Source: Planctomycetaceae bacterium (GTDB lineage Bacteria > Planctomycetota > Planctomycetia > Planctomycetales > Planctomycetaceae). Taken from it: a stretch of DNA of 64,000 nt. Position 1 is the stretch's first letter. The number at the start of each line of letters is the position of its first letter. The stretch covers positions 62,001-126,000 of the forward strand of contig JAWKTX010000008.1 of the NCBI GenBank assembly GCA_041398825.1, in the 5' to 3' direction. The translations under genes were made by a program, and so were the position numbers. Below the pieces are notes generated by a model. It worked only from the letters and a program-made list of their open reading frames with translations, was not told where the DNA came from and did not search any database. This document shows positions 57,051 to 64,000 of the stretch, piece after piece.

Positions 57051-57968
57051 CTACGGACAAATCTGAATCCTCATATTGAAATCGTCGAACAGGCGTTCGG
57101 CAACACCCTGCAGACGCAGGATCTGTTTTCGAACGAAATCAGTGTGCGAATCCGGCAGAACAAATGATCCGGACGACATCCCGGCCGCGGTAAAAGTTTC
57201 TTCCAGACTGCACAGTTCGCTTTCAGGGCGACGCGCTGCTTCACGCGCATATTCCTGAATCTGGCGGTTGCGATCATGTGGCTGCATGCGACGCATTTCC
57301 CGATCCAGATCTTCCTTTGTCACTCCGGCCTGAAGCACGCGGATTTTCCAGGAGATCCATTCTTCAACGCGGTCTGTATTATCATCTTCCAGTTGCACGT
57401 GTGCACCGCGTGCCTTCAGGGGCACAGCGGGAAAGACATGAAATTCAAGCAGGGTGCTTGCCATTTCTGGATCCGTGGCACGCCCCAGAAGACGTTTTCT
57501 GGGCCGGTACGCGCCGGATAATTCGAACCGGAGTCCCCGACCGCCCAGGTCTTTATTGAATCGAGTGAGTTCACACAGAAAAACACCCAACTGCTGTGAA
57601 GTTGCCTGAGAAGGTACCACGAGCAAACGCAGTGGTGCGATGCCGCTCTTTCTGACGGTCTCTTCGATCGACGCGCGTTTTCGTGCGACTGAATCTTCCG
57701 GCATGGGTGAAGATCCCGCCAGTTTTCGTAGTCGTTCAATTTCATCACGCTGAGTACTGAGTTCAGTGGATTCGCGGCGGTACTGGCGACGCCAGGCTGC
57801 CTTTTCGTGCTCGAATTCCTCAATTTCCTTCGCCAGCTGATCCAGCTGCCCGGCCAGAAACTGTTCGGCCTGTTTGCCGATCCGATCAAGACTGTGTGCC
57901 AGCTCCAGCAACTGCTGTCGAGTCGATGAACTGGTGACAGAACTCGCTTCGTAGGTTGCACCTGACAT
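57051..57968 (-). CDS. Coiled-coil protein of the chemosensory cluster, unknown function
   Basis: The 305-aa protein starts with a coiled coil (about 15-85; LAHSLDRIGKQAEQFLAGQL, EIEEFEHEKAAWRRQYRRES). A mixed alpha/beta domain follows (about 110-300; IAPLRLLVVPSQATSQQLGVF), with a C-terminal helix reaching FNMRIQICP. Its ATG overlaps the stop of the REC-DUF4388 gene (TAATG), so translation is coupled. It may be the output or adaptor of the cluster. No family recognised. Confidence 0.7.
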   Translation of the reverse strand: MSGATYEASSVTSSSTRQQLLELAHSLDRIGKQAEQFLAGQLDQLAKEIEEFEHEKAAWRRQYRRESTELSTQRDEIERLRKLAGSSPMPEDSVARKRASIEETVRKSGIAPLRLLVVPSQATSQQLGVFLCELTRFNKDLGGRGLRFELSGAYRPRKRLLGRATDPEMASTLLEFHVFPAVPLKARGAHVQLEDDNTDRVEEWISWKIRVLQAGVTKEDLDREMRRMQPHDRNRQIQEYAREAARRPESELCSLEETFTAAGMSSGSFVLPDSHTDFVRKQILRLQGVAERLFDDFNMRIQICP

Positions 57969-59578
57969 TAGGCAACTCCTGTTTCTATGCTAATCACTTC
58001 GTGATCCCCGGCTGATTCGACATCATCAACCGCTGCTACGAATGATCCGTCAACCGGATTCGGTGGCGGCGAAAATATCTTCGACCTGCGCAGGTCAACT
58101 TCCGTGTAGGGCCGTTCAATGAAAGGCAGACCCGCCAGCGAAGAAGCGATGGGCACAGAACTGCCCGCTGGCCGAATCAGCAGGATGTCAATTCCTGATT
58201 CCTTTAGTGATGTAATATCTACGCGAGGAGGGACGTTCAGTTCGTCATCACCCCTTAACGCAATCATTGCAATTTGGGGGGATTTTCTTTTGAGCAGCAG
58301 CTGAAAACTCAATTCATCACGAACGACATGTCCGGTCAACATGCCATCGCTTTCCACGATCAACCCTCGGACTACAGCAGCAGATGCCGTATCGGGTTCG
58401 AATGCTACCAGCATTCGTGCATCAGCCTGTTCAACACTAACTCGAACACTGTCGACCCATTCCGCAAGCAGTAGTCCTTCGAGGATGCGTCGTGTTTCGC
58501 CCAGTTCCAGTCCAAGCTTGTCCGCCAGTTCGGATGTACCGCGTGGTGTTGCGTCCAGAATCGAGAGCAATTGAATCTGCTTCGGTGACAGACCGGTCCG
58601 GTCCATGTTCTGTCCTCGCAGATTGCGGCGTGTCCAGTTCTTTTCTCCATTGGTGGCGGTCGCCTTCGAGCCAACGCAACCCTCGACCAGGAGGCCAACC
58701 AGACTGTAATCGACGGGTACCTTTGTCATCAGATCCGGCTGTTTTCGTTGCGGCAGAAAACTAAAAGCCTTCTGCGGATTCAGAAAACACCATCGTGTGA
58801 GTACTGCAGCCTGGTGCCGCAGCAGTTTTCGCAGAGTCCGCACGTCCAGCATGTTTTTGTCGAGCAATTCAGTAAGCCCGGCTGCCTGTGTCGAATTGCC
58901 TGTTGCCATTGTAAACTGCAACAGTGGCGCCAGTTCCCGAAGTGCCTCGGGAAGCTCAGCAGAAATCAAAGCCGCATCAAACGAAGCTGACACCACGCCC
59001 TGAATACGACCTTCCTTGATAAAAAAGCAGACTCGATTGCGATCACTTTCAACTTCCAGCATGCCATCCTTCTGACCGTTGGTCAGAAAATCGATGACTT
59101 CACGCAGACTAAGAAACTGCAGATCTCCGCTGAACGCTGCTTGTTCAACAGCCTCGACCGTCTCGGGAACCGCAGTCCCGTTCAGTTGAGAGGAAAGGAT
59201 CAGCGCACCGGTTTCCAGAGCGTTGGCCACGGCCATCTTCAGGAGATCGGGTTTGTACGGCTTTGGTAATGAATCCACAACATTGGGCACGTCCATGTAT
59301 TCGACATAAGCCTGCTTCCGCAGCGTCGAAGACACAAGGAACGGAATTGCTCGGCATTCCTCGTACGAGAGGATCCGGCGGCAGACTTCGATACCCGTTG
59401 TTCCCGGCAGCTGGTGGTCAAGCAGAATGAGGTTGGGAGATGTTTCGCGAGCCAGCTTGACCCCCTCGTCTCCTGTGGAAGCCATAACAACGCGGTAGCC
59501 CTCCTGACTCAAATGGCTGTCAACCATTTTTCGTATCGTGGCACTGTCATCAATAACCAGAATTGTTGGGGTTGTCAT
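57968..59578 (-). CDS. Response regulator with DUF4388 (PatA-like) domain
   Basis: The 536-aa protein has an N-terminal receiver domain with phosphoacceptor Asp54 (LILLDHQLPG), acidic pair Asp10/Asp11 and the Lys of LPKPYKP. A DUF4388 domain (about 145-280; FSGDLQFLSLREVIDFLTNGQ, GMLEVESD) follows, then a winged-helix-like segment (RTGLSPKQIQLLSILDATPRG). DUF4388 occurs in gliding and surface-signalling regulators (PatA-type) of myxobacteria and cyanobacteria. It is probably phosphorylated by the adjacent CheA hybrid, 5 bp upstream. Confidence 0.85.
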   Translation of the reverse strand: MTTPTILVIDDSATIRKMVDSHLSQEGYRVVMASTGDEGVKLARETSPNLILLDHQLPGTTGIEVCRRILSYEECRAIPFLVSSTLRKQAYVEYMDVPNVVDSLPKPYKPDLLKMAVANALETGALILSSQLNGTAVPETVEAVEQAAFSGDLQFLSLREVIDFLTNGQKDGMLEVESDRNRVCFFIKEGRIQGVVSASFDAALISAELPEALRELAPLLQFTMATGNSTQAAGLTELLDKNMLDVRTLRKLLRHQAAVLTRWCFLNPQKAFSFLPQRKQPDLMTKVPVDYSLVGLLVEGCVGSKATATNGEKNWTRRNLRGQNMDRTGLSPKQIQLLSILDATPRGTSELADKLGLELGETRRILEGLLLAEWVDSVRVSVEQADARMLVAFEPDTASAAVVRGLIVESDGMLTGHVVRDELSFQLLLKRKSPQIAMIALRGDDELNVPPRVDITSLKESGIDILLIRPAGSSVPIASSLAGLPFIERPYTEVDLRRSKIFSPPPNPVDGSFVAAVDDVESAGDHEVISIETGVA

Positions 59579-59583
59579 ATGAA

Positions 59584-62508
59584 CTATCCCTTAGCGACTG
59601 CGCACATCTTGATGATGGACGAAATTGTTTCATCTGTGACCGGCTTGCTCAGCACGGCCGTTGGATTAAGTTTGCTGATTTCTTCGGGCATGGATTCGTC
59701 ATCCCGGCTCGACAGGACAAGGGCTGGCAACTGATTCAGTCTGGGATGCCGCCGAATCTCCTGCAGCAGCTCGACGCCGTTCATACCAGGCATATCAATA
59801 TCTGTGACGATCGCCATAACGCTGTGTGACTTCAGAAGCCTGAGCGCTTCGAGCCCGTTTTCTGCCTCGAGTGTCTTCAATCCCGCGCTGCTGAGTTTCT
59901 TTGACAGGGAACGGCGGATGACGACAGAATCGTCAACGAGAAGAACTTTTTTCTGGCCCGAACGGCATGATTCTGCATCAAACTTCTGACGATCGTGCAT
60001 TGCGACTTTGGCGATGCGCTTCGCCCGTGCGTCCTGGTCTGATTCTCCCGACGAGGCGTTTGACAGTTCAGATACTGTTGCCCGATGCAGCTCGATCAAT
60101 TGATTCACGTCCAGCAGCAGGACAATCTCCGCACGCCCCGACAGTGTGACACCATCGAAGAGCCCATTCTTTTGCAGCAGCGACGGCAGTGACCGAACCA
60201 CGACTTCTTCGACACCCACAATCGCGTCAACGCTCACAACAAGTCCGTCAGGAAACTGCGTCGATCTCAGGCGGACAAGACAGCTTCGGCTGGAATCTTC
60301 ACCAGACAGCTTCAGCAATTCTCCCAGTGCAACCGGAACACACGATTCTTCTGCGACAGGCATCTGTCCCATCGAGTTCCGAGAATCCGAGGTTCCGCTG
60401 ATTGCATGCATTGGAAGAGCGAACAGCTGTCCGGCAACTCGAACCACCATCGCATGTTCGACAGCAGACCGAAGAGGGATCTGCAATCGGAAGGTCGTTC
60501 CATTCCCTGCTGTGGATTCAACATCTATCCGACCTCGTAGCCGCCGGATCCAGTTGTCGACCACATCCATGCCAACGCCGCGACCGGCGATTTCACTGAC
60601 AGACGATCGGGTCGAAAAGCCCGGATGAAAAATCAACTGGCGAATTTTCGAAATATCGGCGTGTTCGCCGGGTGCGAGTAAGCCCAGTTGTCGCCCGCGA
60701 GATTCGATTGCATCATCATTCAGCCCGCATCCATCGTCACGAACTTCGATACAAAGAACGGATGCGTCAGCAGTTGCCGATAACGTAATGCACCCTGTCG
60801 GGGACTTTCCTGCCGCCACTCGCTCATCCGGCGTTTGAATGCCATGACTGACGCCGTTGCGAACCAGGTGAAGAAGCGGTTCGAAAAGTCGTTGCTGGAT
60901 TTCCCGCTCCGCCCGTGCGCCATGCCCCTCAACTCGAACCTCAACCTGCTTTCCTTCTGCCCGGGCGGCATCACGTATGGAACGCTGCAGTCGCTGGAAT
61001 AAACCACCCACCGGCACTCGACGCAGTTCCATCAGTTGTTGCCGAAACTGTCCGATCAGATGTGAGACGGCAGAGTTATCTCGCGCCAGGGGATCGAAGG
61101 CTTCGTGTAAAGAACGGCTGAGTTCAGTCGTATCACGAGAGATTTCGTGCAACGAACGGACCAGTAATCGTGTCTGTGCCGCTTGCTTGCGAGCGGCGAT
61201 TCCGGACATACCAACGGTGCTGTTGGTAATCCCGGACGGTTCGCCCTCATCAGCAACGCCTGCCTGAGGCAGATCGACGCTGGCGGTCAGGGATCGGGAT
61301 CGTACGGCACACAAATTGAGTTCATGATGGACCTGTCGCAATGCTTCTATGTGAGAATCCCGGTGGTTGCGCAACATCACCAGTTCGGCCAGCAGATCCA
61401 TGAGTCGCTCAAGCTGACGAGCTTCGACTCGGACGAATGCTTCACCATCAGTATTCGCAGAACTGGTGGTTATTTCTCGTCGAACGGTTGCAGGCACTTC
61501 TGCCCGTTTCTCCACATCCCGCGATGAATTCGGAAGCTCTGACGGACCAGACGCCCTGGGAACATCATTCTTTACGCACGGAGCCGTCGTTTGCGAACCC
61601 GCAGCAATATCTCCATCCGAAATGCCAATTCGTCGGAGTTGTTCTCTGACAACATCCACGCATTCCAGCAGGTGATCAACGCTGATTTGCTCACCGCTGC
61701 CTGATTCAATCCAGCTCTCGACTTCGTGCAGATAATGCGCGAGGTTCGACAGGCCGACGGTTCCTGAGGCCCCTTTCAGAGTATGAAGCTGACGGCAAAA
61801 ATGGCGAAGGGCATCATCCAGTGGTTCGTTGGCGTCGATCCGCAGAACGGCACCTTCCATTTCACTTAAGCACAATTGAGCGTCGTCGGCGAATGCCGCC
61901 GCCATCTCGGGATCATCGATCGAATCGCCGGTTTCTGGTGCCGCCGGAGGATTCCCTGCGGATGCTTTGTACGTCTGTCTCTGGACAGAAGCTGGAGTCA
62001 CCGCAGAATCAATCTCGATATCAAGATCATTCAGAGTCGCCAGAATTCTGCTCATATCCAGGACCGGAGTCTCAGGTTCCGATGAATTCATTGGGGTGTC
62101 CCCGCATAATGATTCATCTCCCACAGAGTCTGCGGGCTCACTCACTTCATGATCGCTGATCTGCCTTCCCGGTGTGTAGCGTTCATCCGCTTCAAGCAAA
62201 GCGAGGCATTCTCCCCAGCGCTCATCTGCTTGTTGAGTGATTCCAAATCCTTCCCTGTCAAAGGTCGCTTCATCTGCGATCACAGGCAACACCGTGTCAC
62301 GACAGAATTCTGCAATTTCCCGAGCTCTGTTGGCATGACCTTCAGCTGACTCCATAAGCTCAGCGACCGAAAGCAAGTCGGCCATCAATGCAGCTGCAGT
62401 GAGACGTTCTGCATTTCCGTGCATGGCAGCAAGATCTGCCATCTGAACGAATTCGCTTCGCAGCTCTGAAATGGTCGTCACGGAGAAGTTGGCTTTATCA
62501 GACATCAC
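59584..62508 (-). CDS. CheA-type hybrid histidine kinase (HPt-HATPase-CheW-REC)
   Basis: The 974-aa protein has an HPt domain with phospho-His242 (QLHTLKGASG), a dimerisation segment and a CheA-type ATPase. The ATPase has an N-box VRNGVSHGIQTPDERVAAGK, G1 DDGCGL and G2 AGRGVGMD. A CheW-like domain (about 750-860) and a C-terminal receiver (KVLLVDDSVVIRRSL, Asp in IVTDIDMPG) follow. Such hybrids run alternative chemosensory pathways rather than flagellar chemotaxis. About 200 N-terminal residues precede the HPt domain with no assigned domain. The start overlaps the MCP stop by 4 bp (ATGA). Confidence 0.93.
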   Translation of the reverse strand: MMSDKANFSVTTISELRSEFVQMADLAAMHGNAERLTAAALMADLLSVAELMESAEGHANRAREIAEFCRDTVLPVIADEATFDREGFGITQQADERWGECLALLEADERYTPGRQISDHEVSEPADSVGDESLCGDTPMNSSEPETPVLDMSRILATLNDLDIEIDSAVTPASVQRQTYKASAGNPPAAPETGDSIDDPEMAAAFADDAQLCLSEMEGAVLRIDANEPLDDALRHFCRQLHTLKGASGTVGLSNLAHYLHEVESWIESGSGEQISVDHLLECVDVVREQLRRIGISDGDIAAGSQTTAPCVKNDVPRASGPSELPNSSRDVEKRAEVPATVRREITTSSANTDGEAFVRVEARQLERLMDLLAELVMLRNHRDSHIEALRQVHHELNLCAVRSRSLTASVDLPQAGVADEGEPSGITNSTVGMSGIAARKQAAQTRLLVRSLHEISRDTTELSRSLHEAFDPLARDNSAVSHLIGQFRQQLMELRRVPVGGLFQRLQRSIRDAARAEGKQVEVRVEGHGARAEREIQQRLFEPLLHLVRNGVSHGIQTPDERVAAGKSPTGCITLSATADASVLCIEVRDDGCGLNDDAIESRGRQLGLLAPGEHADISKIRQLIFHPGFSTRSSVSEIAGRGVGMDVVDNWIRRLRGRIDVESTAGNGTTFRLQIPLRSAVEHAMVVRVAGQLFALPMHAISGTSDSRNSMGQMPVAEESCVPVALGELLKLSGEDSSRSCLVRLRSTQFPDGLVVSVDAIVGVEEVVVRSLPSLLQKNGLFDGVTLSGRAEIVLLLDVNQLIELHRATVSELSNASSGESDQDARAKRIAKVAMHDRQKFDAESCRSGQKKVLLVDDSVVIRRSLSKKLSSAGLKTLEAENGLEALRLLKSHSVMAIVTDIDMPGMNGVELLQEIRRHPRLNQLPALVLSSRDDESMPEEISKLNPTAVLSKPVTDETISSIIKMCAVAKG

Positions 62509-63881
62509 TGGGCGAACTCCCCGGCTGCGACTGCATCCAGAAGATCTGCTGGGCCTGGCGAGTCATCGGATCGCAAACGTCGAATGCCTCGCCGGAGCGA
62601 TGACGAACGAAGATTGGCGGCGTCTCCTTCGACGAATTGACTAATTGGCGAAAGACCTTCCTCTAGTCCCTCTGCCGATTCCACCAGATCTGTTGCCTTG
62701 TTTCGAATCGAATCACTTCGCTCTCCGACTCGACGAGCAATCGAAGAAACCTGCTGCATCGCTCGGACAAGTTCGTGCGTGCGTTGAAGCTGGTCTGTTG
62801 TTGCATCTGTAATATGCTTCGATCGATCAGCGGCAGAGGAGGCGACTTTCCGGATTTCTTCCAGCATGCGTCCGGCGGCGGAGACGCGTTGAATTTCCTG
62901 CTGGACCTGCTGCTGCTCTTCGCTCATAGCGGACATCGTGTCCTGGGTTTCGCTTTGAATGGCCGCTACCAGCGCCGCGATCTCGCGCGATGCTGTCGCG
63001 GTCCGTTCGGCCAGACGACGAACCTCTTCGGCAACGATTGAAAATCCACGGCCCTCCTGACCGGCTCTTACCGCTTCAATCGAAGCGTTTAAGGCCACCA
63101 TGTCAGTTCTTGCCGACAAATCGCCCATCGTTTCCACGATACTGCTGATTTGTTCCGACTGCTGACGAAGCCCCGTAACCTTCTTTTCGCTGAATGCCAC
63201 AGTTGTACGGATCTCTTCCATCCCGTGGATCAACTGCTGTATGACCTCCAGTCCCTGCTGAACGCGAGCCCCGACATCTCTGGACGCCTGCGTGGCAACA
63301 TCGGCATTGCTCCCGATTTCGTCAATTCGAACGGAGAGATCGGCAACCGCCTGGATGGCAGAATCAATTGTGCGAGTTTGCTCCTGTGAGCCTGCCTGTG
63401 TGTCTCTCGCGTTACGTGCAATTTCATTGCAGAGCGCGAGTATGGTTCCGATATCACGTGCAGAGGACCGCGACAGCTTGCTGATTGCCTCAATCAGTTC
63501 ATGGCGATCCGGTGAATTCATCCCATTCGGTGACTGTGCTGCGGGCGAATGACCAAGACAAGTCAGCAACGAATCGACGTCCTGCAGAATTGTACGCTGA
63601 TGACGCAGCGAGGTCCGCAGGCGATGGACTGTTGCATCAATTTCATTCAAACCGGTTGAGAGAAAGTCGCTGTGGATATCAGACAACGATTTCTCTGCGT
63701 CTTTCAGTCCTCGTAACAGCCACCAGTATGCGGCAGCGGCCGGGCCAAGAATTGCAACGACAAGAAGTGTCATGAATGCAATTCTGCTGACACCATCGAC
63801 CTGAAATCCACAGGCAGCGCAATAACCGGCAACTACCGCAGTCATCAGGTGTGTCGCACATAGGCGAAGTCGGTAACTCAT
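62505..63881 (-). CDS. Methyl-accepting chemotaxis protein without a periplasmic sensor
   Basis: The 458-aa receptor has two N-terminal transmembrane helices separated by only a few residues (VVAGYCAACGF, SRIAFMTLLVVAILGPAAAAYW), so no real periplasmic domain. A long cytoplasmic coiled coil follows with the MCP hairpin tip (TDMVALNASIEAVRAGQEGRGF, then EVRRLAERTA). It should sense a cytoplasmic or membrane signal and form a complex with the CheA hybrid. It is the first complete gene of the cluster, preceded by a partial gene. Confidence 0.93.
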   Translation of the reverse strand: MSYRLRLCATHLMTAVVAGYCAACGFQVDGVSRIAFMTLLVVAILGPAAAAYWWLLRGLKDAEKSLSDIHSDFLSTGLNEIDATVHRLRTSLRHQRTILQDVDSLLTCLGHSPAAQSPNGMNSPDRHELIEAISKLSRSSARDIGTILALCNEIARNARDTQAGSQEQTRTIDSAIQAVADLSVRIDEIGSNADVATQASRDVGARVQQGLEVIQQLIHGMEEIRTTVAFSEKKVTGLRQQSEQISSIVETMGDLSARTDMVALNASIEAVRAGQEGRGFSIVAEEVRRLAERTATASREIAALVAAIQSETQDTMSAMSEEQQQVQQEIQRVSAAGRMLEEIRKVASSAADRSKHITDATTDQLQRTHELVRAMQQVSSIARRVGERSDSIRNKATDLVESAEGLEEGLSPISQFVEGDAANLRSSSLRRGIRRLRSDDSPGPADLLDAVAAGEFAQ

Positions 63882-63885
63882 GTTG

Positions 63886-64000
63886 CTATTCCGTACGATG
63901 GAAATGAAACCATATCTTCTGGACGTCAATCAACCTCTGACCGAGTTCTTCAGCCAGCCTCCGCGTACCCCTCAGCCAGCCTGCGCAAGCGTCGATGATC
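63886..64000 (-). CDS. C-terminal fragment of an upstream gene cut by the window edge
   Basis: An open frame enters from the right edge (…LRGTRRLAEELGQRLIDVQK) and stops just 4 bp before the MCP start, as expected for an operon partner. At 37 codons it is too short to identify. Confidence 0.35.
   Translation of the reverse strand, partial: IIDACAGWLRGTRRLAEELGQRLIDVQKIWFHFHRTE

Overview
The window looks like chromosomal DNA from a planctomycete (phylum Planctomycetota). It carries planctomycete-type cytochrome/DUF1549-DUF1553 proteins, a DUF1501 gene, a Ser/Thr kinase-WD40 protein divergent from an ECF sigma factor, many secreted proteins of unknown function and short REP-like palindromes. 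Placement below phylum level is not possible from the sequence alone.

Layout. (1) 1-5.9 kb, minus strand: a decayed three-gene operon (DUF1549/1553 cytochrome, DUF1501, PSD3-type cytochrome) full of frameshifts and sprinkled with REP-like inverted repeats, preceded by an intact FCD-type GntR regulator with a probable operator. (2) 7.3-18.9 kb: a large outer-membrane protein combining an inverse-autotransporter-like barrel with a beta-helix passenger, then housekeeping genes (mfd, hisS) with a YkgJ-like protein, a Tat-exported unknown and a NIPSNAP protein. (3) 19-27.1 kb: secreted, lipoprotein and membrane proteins of unknown role, plus a probable MddA methanethiol S-methyltransferase. (4) 27.1-45.5 kb: an accessory island bounded by a degenerate tRNA-like sequence with an IS3 remnant on the left, and by IS1182 and large-serine-recombinase remnants abutting tRNA-Pro on the right. 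(5) 45.7-57 kb: an AI-2E-type permease with a large acidic insertion, a chorismate-lyase-like plus halogenase-like pair, a sigma-54 activator, a molybdopterin oxidoreductase, an MFS transporter and an intact DUF1549/1553 cytochrome protein. (6) 57-64 kb, minus strand: a chemosensory operon (MCP, CheA-CheW-REC hybrid, REC-DUF4388 protein, coiled-coil protein).

The standout is in the island. It encodes a full-length paralogue of the RNA polymerase beta-prime subunit (1428 aa) in which the invariant catalytic NADFDGD motif reads GVEFSGE, and in which the trigger-loop and bridge-helix signatures are lost. Both zinc sites, the sigma-binding clamp-helix segment and the C-terminal signature are kept. 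It is the last gene of an apparent operon, Ser/Thr kinase-WD40 > HEAT-repeat protein > DUF4419 (frameshifted) > beta-prime-like, which is divergent from an ECF sigma factor gene. A catalytically dead beta-prime next to a sigma factor and a kinase suggests a transcription-control or sigma/core-sequestering system that I do not know from the literature; that functional reading is inference.

The frameshifts in region 1 are concentrated there, while genes as long as 4 kb elsewhere are open throughout. This favours real gene decay over poor sequence quality, but it should be verified with reads.
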